Shown here piece after piece: positions 25,526-33,799 of a stretch of DNA of 63,732 nt. The stretch's first letter is position 1; every line of letters begins with the position of its first letter. The notes under the pieces were generated by a model, which saw only the letters and a list, made by a program, of their open reading frames with translations, did not search any database and was not told where the DNA came from. The translations under genes and the position numbers were made by a program. Source of the stretch: Streptomyces sp. CBMA123 (GTDB taxonomy: Bacteria; Actinomycetota; Actinomycetes; Streptomycetales; Streptomycetaceae); NCBI RefSeq assembly GCF_014596465.1, contig NZ_MECK01000135.1:1-63732 (forward strand), in the 5' to 3' direction.

Positions 25526-26770
25526 TGAATCCCCCAACGCGGCGGCCCGCTCCCGCAGCAGCTCCCGCTCCCGCTCGTTGCGGGTCAGCTCCGCCGCCCG
25601 CTCGAACTCCGCCCGCGCCTGCGCCCTCCGCCCCAGCCGGGCCAGCAGATCACCCCGCACGCTCGGCAGCAGGTGGTAGCCGCGCAGGGCCGGCTCCGCC
25701 GCCAGCTCGTCCACCAACTCCAGGGCGGCGGCCGGGCCCTGGGCCATCGAGACGGCCACCGCGCGGTTCAGCGCCACCACCGGCGAGGGCGTCAGCACCA
25801 GCAGCCGCCCGTACAGCGCGGCGATCGTCGCCCAGTCGGTGTCCTCGTACCGCCGCGCCTTGGCGTGGCAGGCGGCGATCGCGGCCTGCACCGAGTACGG
25901 CCCGGCGCCCGCCCGTTGGAACGCCTCGAAGCCGCGCCGGATCAGCAGCCCGTCCCAGCGCGCCCGGTTCTGCTCGGCCAGCAGCACCGGGCGCCCGTCC
26001 GGCCCGGTGCGGGCGGCCGTCCGGGAGGCCTGGAACTCCAGCAGTGCGGCCAGCCCGTGGGCCTCCGGCTCGTCGGGCACCAGCGCGGCCAGCACCCGGG
26101 CCAGTCGCAGCGCGTCCTCGCACAGCTGCGGGCGGAGCAGGTCGTCCCCGGCGGTGGCCGAGTAACCCTCGTTGAAGATCAGGTAGACGACCTCCAGCAC
26201 CGAGGCCAGCCGCTGCGCCCGGTCCTCCCCGTACGGCACCTCGAACGGCACCCGCGCGGTGGCCAGCGTCCGCTTCGCCCGGACGATCCGCTGCGCCACC
26301 GTCGACTCCGGTACCAGGAAGGCGCGGGCGATCTCCGGGGTGGTCAGCCCGCCCAGCAGCCGCAGGGTGAGCGCGATCCGGGCCCGCGCGGAGAGCACCG
26401 GGTGGCAGGCGGTGAAGATCAGCCGCAGCAGGTCGTCGTCGATGGACTCCGGGTCGGACGGTTCCTCCGGCTCCGGTGCTGCGTCCTCCAACGACCGCCC
26501 CACCTCGGCGAGTTTGCGGGCGTAGACCTCCCGGCGGCGCACCAGGTCGATCGCCCGCCGCTTGGCGGTGGCCGTCAGCCAGGCGCCCGGGTTGTCCGGG
26601 ACGCCGTCGCGCGGCCACTGCTCCAGCGCGGCCACCAGCGCGTCCTGCGCCAGTTCCTCGGCCAGGCCGACGTCCCGGACGATCCGCGCGGCCACGGCGA
26701 TGATCCGCGCGGACTCGATCCGGAACACCGCCTCGACGACGTCCGTCGCCTCCCTCTCCGTCACGGCCAC
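25517..26770 (-). CDS. ECF sigma factor, ECF42-like, with C-terminal extension
   Basis: A 417-residue sigma factor. Region 2 (ESARIIAVAARIVRDVGLAE, ELAQDALVAALEQWP) and region 4 (LTLRLLGGLTTPEIARAFLV, ESTVAQRIVRAKRTLA) take the first 180 residues. A long C-terminal domain (VVYLIFNEGYSATAGDD, YGRLLVLTPSPVVALNRAVA, LPSVRGDLLARLGRRAQA) follows; it has a TPR-like form. This architecture and the DGPF gene next door identify group ECF42, which has no anti-sigma factor and uses the C-terminal domain for control. It lies 73 bases downstream of the DGPF gene on the same strand. Confidence 0.9.
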   Translation of the reverse strand: MAVTEREATDVVEAVFRIESARIIAVAARIVRDVGLAEELAQDALVAALEQWPRDGVPDNPGAWLTATAKRRAIDLVRRREVYARKLAEVGRSLEDAAPEPEEPSDPESIDDDLLRLIFTACHPVLSARARIALTLRLLGGLTTPEIARAFLVPESTVAQRIVRAKRTLATARVPFEVPYGEDRAQRLASVLEVVYLIFNEGYSATAGDDLLRPQLCEDALRLARVLAALVPDEPEAHGLAALLEFQASRTAARTGPDGRPVLLAEQNRARWDGLLIRRGFEAFQRAGAGPYSVQAAIAACHAKARRYEDTDWATIAALYGRLLVLTPSPVVALNRAVAVSMAQGPAAALELVDELAAEPALRGYHLLPSVRGDLLARLGRRAQARAEFERAAELTRNERERELLRERAAALGDSEP

Positions 26771-26843
26771 CCATCAGAGCAGCCGACGGATCGGGAGGCA
26801 ACCGGGTGGGAGGCGACCGGGGCGGGTGCGGGCGCCACGGCCG

Positions 26844-27215
26844 TTACTGCGGGGGCTGCGGCATCTCCTCGATCTGCCGGACCTCCGCCTCGACCGGCCA
26901 GTGGGTCGGGTGGGTCCGCAGGAAGCGGCGGGTCCACTCCAGCGCCTCCGCCTTGTCCTTGCACTGCAGGATCGCGTAGCCGCCGACGACCTCCTTGGTC
27001 TCGGTGAACGGCCCGTCGGTGTAGCCGATCTTCCCGTCGTTCCAGGTCAGCCGGGTGCCCTGGGCGGTCGGGGTCAGCCCGGCGGTCCCCAGCATCACCC
27101 CGGCCCGGGTGATCTCCTCGAACAGCGCACCCATCCGCTGCTCGAACCCGGGGTCGGGCTCCCAGTCGTCCCGGGCGTTCTCGTCGATGCGGATCAGCGT
27201 CATGAAGCGCGGCAT
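26844..27215 (-). CDS. YCII/DGPF-domain protein, partner of ECF42 sigma
   Basis: A 123-residue YCII-related protein with the diagnostic DGPF motif in GYTDGPFTETKEVVGGYAIL. The N-terminus is MPRFMTLIRIDENARDDWEP, and the C-terminus ends WPVEAEVRQIEEMP. DGPF proteins are the usual neighbours and transcriptional targets of ECF42 sigma factors; their biochemical role is unknown. A TGTCGA-N17-CGAC promoter lies about 50 bases upstream. The ATG at 27215 follows a GGAGCC site. Confidence 0.9.
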   Translation of the reverse strand: MPRFMTLIRIDENARDDWEPDPGFEQRMGALFEEITRAGVMLGTAGLTPTAQGTRLTWNDGKIGYTDGPFTETKEVVGGYAILQCKDKAEALEWTRRFLRTHPTHWPVEAEVRQIEEMPQPPQ

Positions 27216-27265
27216 GGTGGCTCCTCGGTCGTGCGGGCGGGGCCTCTCCCCGCCGCTCACCCCTG

Positions 27266-27293
27266 CGTCGATCGGGCCGGCGCCGGATCGACA
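27266..27293 (-). promoter_or_regulatory. predicted ECF42-dependent promoter
   Basis: On the minus strand TGTCGA (27288-27293) is followed after 17 bp by CGACG (27266-27270), about 50 bases before the DGPF start. From memory this matches the published ECF42 target motif (TGTCGA, then CGA/TC). It implies autoregulation of the DGPF-sigma operon. Confidence 0.65.
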
Positions 27294-27480
27294 CCCGTCG
27301 CGGAGAATCTTTCCGCCGGTTCCCGGACCGGGGGCCGCGGGTTGCTCCGTCCGTGATCGAATGGTCCAAACCTCGCCGGACGGCCCGCCCCGCTCTCCCG
27401 AGCGGCCCTGAACGCCCGCCCCGGCCGCCCCGCCCCGGCGGTGACGAAACCGCTCGACCGGGGCGGCTTTCCGTGTCAAC

Positions 27481-28008
27481 ATGCCCCATATGGGGACGAT
27501 TCTGCACGGCACCCTGGTCACCCTCCGCCCGGCCACCGCCGACGACATCCCGACGCTGGTGGCGATCCGCAGCACGCCCGAGGTGTTCGCCCGCTGGCGC
27601 GGCGGTGACGACCTGGTCGACGAGGTCGCGCGGGACTTGGAATCGCCCGACACCGAGACCTTCGCGATCGACGTGGGCGGCCGGGTGGTCGGCGCCGTCC
27701 AGTGGTACGCGGAGAACGACGACGAGTACCGCCACGCCGGGATGGACCTCTTCCTGGACCCTTCGGTGCACGGCCTGGGTCTGGGCACCGACGCGGTGCG
27801 CACCATGGCCCGGCACCTGGTGCACGACCGCCACTACCACCGGCTGGTGATCGACCCGGCCGTGGACAACCTCGCCGCGATCCGCTGCTACACCAAGGTG
27901 GGCTTCCGCCCGGTCGGCACCATGCGCCAGTACGAGCGCGGTTCGGACGGCAGCTGGCACGACAACCTGCTGATGGATCTGCTCGCGGACGAACTGTCGG
28001 ACGGCTGA
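27481..28008 (+). CDS. GNAT acetyltransferase, AAC(6')-like
   Basis: A 175-residue GNAT enzyme of the aminoglycoside-6'-acetyltransferase-like group (LVTLRPATADDIPTLVAIRS, VVGAVQWYAENDDEYRHAGM, LGLGTDAVRTMARHLVHDRH, DNLAAIRCYTKVGFRPVGTM). The family resemblance includes the DPAVDNLAAIRCY segment. Many chromosomal members do not confer resistance, so the substrate is open. It starts at the ATG at 27481; a second ATG lies three codons in. Confidence 0.86.
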   Translation: MPHMGTILHGTLVTLRPATADDIPTLVAIRSTPEVFARWRGGDDLVDEVARDLESPDTETFAIDVGGRVVGAVQWYAENDDEYRHAGMDLFLDPSVHGLGLGTDAVRTMARHLVHDRHYHRLVIDPAVDNLAAIRCYTKVGFRPVGTMRQYERGSDGSWHDNLLMDLLADELSDG

Positions 28009-28045
28009 CGGAGGGTCGCCCGGGCCCAGGGGTCCGGTGCAAGGG

Positions 28046-28089
28046 TGTACAGACATCTTGTCAGCCAAGCGCCCTGACCTGTACAGACA
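28046..28089. promoter_or_regulatory. TGTACAGACA direct repeat upstream of the sphingomyelinase-like gene
   Basis: TGTACAGACA occurs at 28046 and again at 28080, 34 bp apart on the same strand, in the 232-bp spacer before the secreted enzyme. This could be a regulator site. It does not resemble a PHO box. Confidence 0.4.
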
Positions 28090-28240
28090 CCTCACCGCCA
28101 CAGGAGCGATCGGAACTGGTCGGCTGGCGTTCTTCCCGAAGTACCGAGCAGTAGCTAGCGTTCCCCCGCCAATCCCCGGCGGCCGGTCACCCCGGCCGGT
28201 CCGGGCCCCACCGGATTGACGGATCCCCAGGAGAACGCCC

Positions 28241-29278
28241 ATGCTCTCGCGTCGTACGGCCACCGCCCTCACCACGGCGGCCGCCGCCGCACTGCTGCTC
28301 GGCGGCATCGCCCCGAGCGCCTCCGCCGCCACCGCGGCGGGCCCCACCACGCTCTCCGTCTTCGCGTTCAACGTCGACCTCGGCACCGCCATCGTCGACA
28401 GCACCCAGAACGAGCAGGCCGCCCGCCGCACCCCGGTGGTCGAGCAGATCGTCCGCCGGCACAACGCCGACGTGGTCGTCCTGGACGAGCAGTTCAACAA
28501 CAGCTCGACCGCCGACATCAACACCAAGCTCGCCGACCTCTACCCCTACCGCACCCCGGTGGTCGGCCAGACCTGCTCCGGCGGCGGCTGGACGGGTGTC
28601 AGCGGCAACTGCTCCAGCTCGTGGTTCGTCATCAACGGCGGCACGATGATCCTCTCCAAGTACCCGATCACCGCCCAGTACGCCCACGTCTTCAGCAACT
28701 CCACCTACGGCACCTGGGACTACCACGCCAACAAGGGCGCGGCGCTGGTGCGGGTGAACAAGAACGGCAGCACCGCCTGGGTGGTCGGCACCCACCTGCA
28801 GGCCGACGAGGCCGACACCTCCACCGACACCACCCAGTCCACCCGGCTCGGCCAGCTCGCCGAGATCCGCGCCTGGGTCGACGGCATCGCCGGCAGCAGT
28901 GCCCCGGTGCTGATCGGCGGCGACCTCAACGTCGAGTACTTCCACGGCCAGGGCCGCGGCGACTACGCCAACGCCCAGAACGCGGTCAACGGCGTGCTCG
29001 GCACCCCGGCCACCGACCCGAACCAGGCCCGCACCACCATGGACTGCCCGGTCTCCTCCTGGTGCCAGTACATGGCGGGCGTGGAGACCTTCCCGACCGA
29101 CTACCGGGACGACCTCGACTACATCGGCTACCTCAACGCCCCGGGCCGCCCGGTGCCCGCCTCGATGTCCAACGTGACGATCGACTTCGACCCGCAGGCC
29201 GGCTGGGCGCCCGGGCAGCCGGACACCAACGCGCCCAGCGACCACTACCCGGTCGAGGCCAGTTTCCAGCTGAACTGA
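28241..29278 (+). CDS. secreted sphingomyelinase C-like phosphodiesterase
   Basis: A 345-residue secreted enzyme with a Sec signal (RRTATALTTAAAAALLLGG, cleavage after ASA near residue 29). The endonuclease/exonuclease/phosphatase fold is complete: LSVFAFNVDL, VVVLDEQFNNSS, MILSKYPITAQY, VVGTHLQADEADTS, IGGDLNVEYFHG and the final PSDHYPVEASFQLN. The order and the HLQA, GGDLNV and SDHYPVEA motifs match bacterial sphingomyelinase C, which hydrolyses sphingomyelin to ceramide and phosphocholine. A general secreted nuclease or phosphatase is less likely. The ATG at 28241 follows a GGAGAA site. Confidence 0.85.
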   Translation: MLSRRTATALTTAAAAALLLGGIAPSASAATAAGPTTLSVFAFNVDLGTAIVDSTQNEQAARRTPVVEQIVRRHNADVVVLDEQFNNSSTADINTKLADLYPYRTPVVGQTCSGGGWTGVSGNCSSSWFVINGGTMILSKYPITAQYAHVFSNSTYGTWDYHANKGAALVRVNKNGSTAWVVGTHLQADEADTSTDTTQSTRLGQLAEIRAWVDGIAGSSAPVLIGGDLNVEYFHGQGRGDYANAQNAVNGVLGTPATDPNQARTTMDCPVSSWCQYMAGVETFPTDYRDDLDYIGYLNAPGRPVPASMSNVTIDFDPQAGWAPGQPDTNAPSDHYPVEASFQLN

Positions 29279-29286
29279 CCTACGGC

Positions 29287-30321
29287 TCAGGGCCGTTGGG
29301 CCGCGGTCTCGGCCGGGCAGCCGCAGGAGCGCCGCACCACCAGCCGGGCCGGGAAGGTCCGGGCCCCGGCGGCGCGGCGCTCCGCCCCGCCGAGCACCAG
29401 GTCCACCGCGGCCCGGGCCATCTCGTCCTGCGCGGTGGTGACGGTGGTCAGCGCCGGTCCGGCGATCACCGCCTCGGCGATGTCGTCGAAACCCGCCACC
29501 GCGAGGTCCTCCGGCACCCGGATGCCCAGGTCGTCGGCGGCCCGCAGCAGGCCGATCGCCTGGTCGTCCGTGGCACAGAACACGGCGGACGGCCGGTCGG
29601 GCCGGCCCAGCAGGAGGAGCGCCTCGGCGTGCGCCCGGACCCGGTCGAAGGGCGCCGGGGTGAGCCGCCCGTCGGTGGACAGCCCCGCCCCGGCCAGCGC
29701 CTCGGCCCAGCCGGCCGTCCGCCCGGTGACCGGGTCGAGCGGGCTGAGCGCCAGGGTGCCGCCGAAGCAGTGCACCTCGGGGTGGCCGTGGCCGAGCAGG
29801 TGACGGACCACCTCGCGGGCGCCGCCCTCGTCGTCCGCCACCACGGCCACGCCGTCGGCGCTCTCCGTACGGTGGTGCAGCAGCACGACGGGGGTGCCGT
29901 CGGCCGAGTCGAAGCCGGTCAGCCCGGGGGCGGCCGGGTCCTGGGTGACCAGGATCAGGCCGTCCACCTGCATCCCGAGGAAGGCCCGGATGTAGTGCGC
30001 CTCACGTTCGTCGGCGTAGTCGGAGTTGCCGATCAGCAGCAGTCGGCCGTGCTCGGTGGCGGCCTGCTCCACGGCGTGGGCCAGCCCGGCGAAGAAGGGC
30101 TGACGGGCGTCCGGCACGACCATCCCGAGCAGGTCGGTCCGCCGCCGGGCCATCGCCTGGGCGACCCGGTTGGGCCGGTAGCCGAGCTCCTCCACCGCCG
30201 CGAGCACCCGAGCCCGGGTCGCCGGCGCCACCGGACGCGGCCCGTCGTTGATCACATAACTCACGACCGCCGTGGACGTCCCCGCCACCCGCGCCACATC
30301 GTCCCGTGTCACCCTCGCCAT
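29287..30321 (-). CDS. LacI family regulator
   Basis: A 344-residue LacI/GalR repressor. The helix-turn-helix and hinge are [20 protein letters not shown] and SYVINDGPR, followed by [21 protein letters not shown] periplasmic-binding-protein-like sugar domain follows ([55 protein letters not shown]). The target is unclear because no sugar transporter or hydrolase lies beside it. It converges with the sphingomyelinase-like gene, ending 8 bases from it. Confidence 0.92.
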   Translation of the reverse strand: MARVTRDDVARVAGTSTAVVSYVINDGPRPVAPATRARVLAAVEELGYRPNRVAQAMARRRTDLLGMVVPDARQPFFAGLAHAVEQAATEHGRLLLIGNSDYADEREAHYIRAFLGMQVDGLILVTQDPAAPGLTGFDSADGTPVVLLHHRTESADGVAVVADDEGGAREVVRHLLGHGHPEVHCFGGTLALSPLDPVTGRTAGWAEALAGAGLSTDGRLTPAPFDRVRAHAEALLLLGRPDRPSAVFCATDDQAIGLLRAADDLGIRVPEDLAVAGFDDIAEAVIAGPALTTVTTAQDEMARAAVDLVLGGAERRAAGARTFPARLVVRRSCGCPAETAAQRP

Positions 30322-30476
30322 GACGGATGAGCCTACACAGCGGCTCCGACCAGCGCGTTTCCCGCATCCGAGGGCGGCCCCGACCGGCCCGCCCCGGTTG
30401 CAGGGCAGGTGGTGCCGTGCCGACGCTTGCGGGACGGGCGGCAGCGGGTGCCGCCACCGACCGCGGGAGCAGGCCG

Positions 30477-31430
30477 ATGAGTACGCCGCCGCACCGCAGG
30501 GCCGTCCGGCCGCCGCGCCCGTCCACCCGGCCGCGGGTCCGCATCCACGCCCGGGTGCGTGCCACGAGCGCCACCCGGCCGAAGGTCCGGCCCTGGCGGG
30601 CGTACGCCGTGGTGGTGGCGATCGTGCTGTCCGTGACCGCGGGCCTGCTGCTCTACTTCAACGAGCGCTCCAGCCGCGGCCACGCCCAGGTGGTGGGCAG
30701 TTCCTCCGGAACGGACTTCCTGGAGGTCGACGTGGTGCTCCAGCGGGTGGACGCGGCCGCCCAGACGGTCGGCGCCAAGGTCCTGGTCCAGCCGCGCGGA
30801 GCGCTCGGGACGCCCGGACTCCAGCTGATCCCGGCGAAGGACGTGGTGCTGGAGACCACCTCGCTGGAACAGACCGTGCTCAAGTACCCGGCCGGCCAGC
30901 CGATCGCCTCCAGCCTGGTGTCGTTCAGCCTGTTCGGCGGGCGGGTCACCGACTACCCCTTCGACGGCTACCGCACCCGGATCGGCTTCCGGGCCACCGT
31001 CGGGGGGAAGCCGGCCCCGGTGGTGATCGGGATCCAGGAGGCCGACCCGTTCTTCGCCTTCACCCCGGCCGAGGAGGAGGCCGAGGGCCTCGGCCTCGCC
31101 GTCACCGAGCGGATCGGCCGCTCGCGCAGCACCTTCATCCTGGCCTGGTTCATGATGGCCGCGATGTGGGCGCTGGCCCTGGCCGTGCTGCTGGCGGCCT
31201 GGCTGATCGTCCGGCAGCGGCGCGGCATCGTCTGGCCCGCGCTGAGCTGGATGGCGGCCACCCTGTTCGCCCTGGTCGGCATGCGCAACGCCGCCCCCGG
31301 CAGCCCGCCGATCGGCACACTGCTGGACTACGCGGCGTTCTTCTGGGCGGAGCTGCTGGTCGCGGTGGGCCTGACCATGGTCGTGGTGCGCGGCGCCCGC
31401 GTCGAGGGCGCCCACCGGCCCACCGCGTAG
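30477..31430 (+). CDS. DUF4436 family membrane protein
   Basis: A 317-residue membrane protein of the DUF4436 type. A basic N-terminus leads into a membrane segment ([19 protein letters not shown]). An extracytoplasmic beta-rich domain with [20 protein letters not shown] and [15 protein letters not shown] follows, then three C-terminal membrane segments ([20 protein letters not shown] onward). DUF4436 proteins have no known function. The ATG at 30477 has GGGAG upstream. It is divergent from lacI with about 155 bp between. Confidence 0.84.
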   Translation: MSTPPHRRAVRPPRPSTRPRVRIHARVRATSATRPKVRPWRAYAVVVAIVLSVTAGLLLYFNERSSRGHAQVVGSSSGTDFLEVDVVLQRVDAAAQTVGAKVLVQPRGALGTPGLQLIPAKDVVLETTSLEQTVLKYPAGQPIASSLVSFSLFGGRVTDYPFDGYRTRIGFRATVGGKPAPVVIGIQEADPFFAFTPAEEEAEGLGLAVTERIGRSRSTFILAWFMMAAMWALALAVLLAAWLIVRQRRGIVWPALSWMAATLFALVGMRNAAPGSPPIGTLLDYAAFFWAELLVAVGLTMVVVRGARVEGAHRPTA

Positions 31431-31447
31431 CGGCCCGGCCCGAAGCC

Positions 31448-31593
31448 TCAGTCCGCGTGGTCCGCGCAGGCCTCTGCGGCGAGCCGCAGGGCCCGCTCCG
31501 CGCGCGGCCCGCGCAGCACCAGCAGGGTCTGCGCGAGCGCGTCCACGGCGGTCAGGTCGGCCGGCCGGCTGGCCGTGGTCTCCACGCCGGAGA
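31448..31593 (-). pseudogene. probable 3' fragment of an unknown coding sequence
   Basis: On the minus strand an open frame with strong actinobacterial codon bias runs from the relic junction to a TGA at 31448. It reads DLTAVDALAQTLLVLRG and ends RLAAEACADHAD. No start codon with a ribosome binding site is visible, and it stops abruptly near 31595. It looks like the tail of a gene whose front was deleted. Confidence 0.35.
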
Positions 31594-31599
31594 CCCGCG

Positions 31600-31650
31600 G
31601 TGTACCTGGAGGATCTGAACGTGCGCGGCCTCGCCCGAGGCCGGTTTAGC
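31600..31650 (+). pseudogene. relic of an IS200/IS605-type TnpB (OrfB) gene
   Basis: The frame from 31600 reads VYLEDLNVRGLARGRF. This matches the strongly conserved V-(V)-E-DLNV-(K/R)-G motif near the catalytic glutamate of TnpB proteins. Only about 15 codons are recognisable and no transposon ends are seen. It is a short fossil inside a 242-bp spacer. Confidence 0.45.
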
Positions 31651-31672
31651 CCCGGTTTCTGGGTCCGTGAGC

Positions 31673-32440
31673 CTAGACGGCGTCCGGCACGATCACGGTC
31701 AGCGAGGTCTCCCGCAGCCGGAACCCCAGCCCCTCGTACAGCCGGCGGGCCGGGTTGCCCTCGGAGACCACCAGGTGCAGGTCGGCCAGCCCGCGCCCGG
31801 CGGCGTCCGCGACCGCCCGGCGCAGCAGGTCGGCGCCGAGGCCGCGGTAGCCGCGCCGCGGGTGGCGGAACACGTCGGCGACCCAGGGCAGGCCGTCGCG
31901 GTCGGTCAGCACGGCGGCGCCGACCACCCGGTCCTCTGCGTCCACGGCGAGCAGGCTGGAGGGCAGCACCGGGCCGATGACCTTCCCGGCCAGCAGCGGG
32001 CCGATCCGCTCGGCCAGGGCCCGGGCGTCGTCACCGGGGAAGTGGTCCACGTGGGTCGGGTGGAAGGCGGCCCGCCAGGACTCCAGCATCTCCTCGGGCG
32101 AGCGGTCGCAGGGCACCGCCCGCAGGCCCTCGCGCAGCGGCGCCCCGGCCCACTCGGCGGGCGGCGGGTCGGCGCGCAGGTCCCGCCGGAGGGTGTGGGC
32201 GTGGCGCAGCGGCGTCGCGCCCAGCGCCAGCAGCCGCTGTCCGAGCTCGGGGCTGCCGGAGACCACCCAGCCGGGCAGCTCGGTGCGGATGTACTCGGCG
32301 GCGTCCGCCGAGTCGTCCAGCACCTCCAGCAGGTCGGCCCAGGGCCGCCCCTCCCGCTCGCCCGGCTGGTACCGCAGCACCGGTACGCCGCCGTCGTCGT
32401 GCCTGACCACCCAGTCCGTTTCGGGCACGGCCCACCCCAT
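31673..32440 (-). CDS. GNAT N-acetyltransferase, two-domain
   Basis: A 255-residue protein. The C-terminal half is a GNAT domain (LLAVDAEDRVVGAAVLTDRD, GLPWVADVFRHPRRGYRGLG, VSEGNPARRLYEGLGFRLRE) with a YRGLGADLLRRAV coenzyme-A loop. The N-terminal 120 residues form a second, degenerate acetyltransferase-like lobe. The substrate is unknown. It starts at the ATG at 32440. Confidence 0.87.
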   Translation of the reverse strand: MGWAVPETDWVVRHDDGGVPVLRYQPGEREGRPWADLLEVLDDSADAAEYIRTELPGWVVSGSPELGQRLLALGATPLRHAHTLRRDLRADPPPAEWAGAPLREGLRAVPCDRSPEEMLESWRAAFHPTHVDHFPGDDARALAERIGPLLAGKVIGPVLPSSLLAVDAEDRVVGAAVLTDRDGLPWVADVFRHPRRGYRGLGADLLRRAVADAAGRGLADLHLVVSEGNPARRLYEGLGFRLRETSLTVIVPDAV

Positions 32441-32569
32441 TTCGCGAGATCGTTCGCCGACGGCCCATGCTCACCAGTACCGGAGCGTCCGGGCAACAGG
32501 TTTTCGACCGGCGGGTCCTCGTGCGGTGGGGTGGTGCGTCCCGCGCCGGGGTTCAGCGCCCGGTGGCGC

Positions 32570-33664
32570 TCAACTCACCACCGCCGCCCGGACGCAGAGC
32601 ACGTCCGGCAGGTGGGAGACCAGCAGCGACCAGTTCTCGCCCTCGTCGCGGCTGCCGTACACGTCGCCGGTCCGGTTGCCGAAGTAGATCCCGGCCGGGT
32701 CGGCGTCGTCGGTGCGCAGGGCGTCGCGCAGCACGATGCCGTAGTGGTCCTCGCCCGGCAGGCCGTTGGCCAGCTGCTGCCAGCTGGTGCCGCCGTCCGT
32801 GGTGCGGAAGACCCGGCAGCGGCGGCCGGGCGGGATCCGGTCGTCCGAGCCGCCGAGCGGGAACAGGTAGGCGGTGTCGCCCCGGCGGGGGTGGGCGGCG
32901 ACGGCGAAGCCGAACTCGGCGGGCAGCCCGTCCGCCACGGAGCGCCAGTTCTCGCCCCAGTCGTCGCTGCGGTAGACGCCGCCGTGGTTCTGCAGGTAGA
33001 GCCGGTCGGGGTGGACCGGGTCCGGGGCGATCTTGTGGACGCACTGGCCGAACTCGGGGTACTGGCTCTCCTCCGGGAGGAACTCGGCGCGCAGGCCGGT
33101 GTTGGAGGGCGCCCAGGTGTCGCCGCCGTCCTTGCTGCGGTAGACGCCGCCGCTGGAGACGGCGACCAGCAGCCGCTGCGGGTCGCGCGGGTCGGTGAGG
33201 ATGGTGTGCAGGCCCTGGCCGCCGTAGCCGGCGCCCCACTCGGACCGCTGGGGGTGGTTCCAGAGCGCCTCGACCAGCGCGAAGGTCTCGCCGCCGTCGG
33301 TGGAGCGGAACAGCGCGGCGGGTTCGGTGCCCGCGTACACCACCCCGGGGGCTTCCGGCCCGGCGGGCTGGAGCTGCCAGACCCGGGTGAGCGAGGCGCC
33401 GGTGGACGCGGGGAAGCGGATCGCCGGCTGTGGTGGTTCGAACCAGCTGGCGCCGAGGTCGTCGGAGCGCCACACCGAAGGGCCCCAGTGGCTGCTGTCG
33501 GCGCCGACCAGCAGTCTGGTCCGCTCCTCACGGCGGTCGATGGAGACGGAGTAGATCGCGTTCATCGGGAAGTGCGGCCCGCTGAACTTCCAGTCCAGCC
33601 GGTCGCGGCTGCGGCCGAGAAAGAGGCCCTTCTCGGTTCCGACGGCCAACAGCACCTCGGTCAT
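32570..33664 (-). CDS. BNR/sialidase-like repeat protein (beta-propeller)
   Basis: A 364-residue cytoplasmic beta-propeller of the WD40/YVTN/BNR-like group. Asp-box motifs repeat: VWRSDDLGASWFEP, LFRSTDGGETFALVE, VYRSKDGGDTWAPSNTG, VYRSDDWGENWRSVADG, VFRTTDGGTSWQQLANG and VYGSRDEGENWSLLVSH. No export signal is present and the N-terminus is EVLLAVGTEKGLFLGRS. Despite frequent glycosyl-hydrolase labels, no sialidase catalytic arginines can be assigned. The function is unknown. Confidence 0.87.
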   Translation of the reverse strand: MTEVLLAVGTEKGLFLGRSRDRLDWKFSGPHFPMNAIYSVSIDRREERTRLLVGADSSHWGPSVWRSDDLGASWFEPPQPAIRFPASTGASLTRVWQLQPAGPEAPGVVYAGTEPAALFRSTDGGETFALVEALWNHPQRSEWGAGYGGQGLHTILTDPRDPQRLLVAVSSGGVYRSKDGGDTWAPSNTGLRAEFLPEESQYPEFGQCVHKIAPDPVHPDRLYLQNHGGVYRSDDWGENWRSVADGLPAEFGFAVAAHPRRGDTAYLFPLGGSDDRIPPGRRCRVFRTTDGGTSWQQLANGLPGEDHYGIVLRDALRTDDADPAGIYFGNRTGDVYGSRDEGENWSLLVSHLPDVLCVRAAVVS

Positions 33665-33799
33665 GCCTCACACCACCTGATCACGAGCGCGGCCCCCCCG
33701 GGACGGCCCCCCGGGGCGCGGCGGACGCGCCCCTCGCCAGTGTCCCGCCGTTCGCCGGTGGTCACATCCCGCCGCGCCGCGCCCCGGGGAGGGGGCGGC

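Noticed and set aside
27481..28008. Aminoglycoside resistance gene
   Set aside because: The GNAT fold resembles AAC(6') but chromosomal members often act on other substrates, and no producer or resistance context is present.
28046..28089. PHO box before the sphingomyelinase-like gene
   Set aside because: The repeat TGTACAGACA at 34-bp spacing does not match the 11-bp GTTCAYYYRG direct repeats bound by PhoP.
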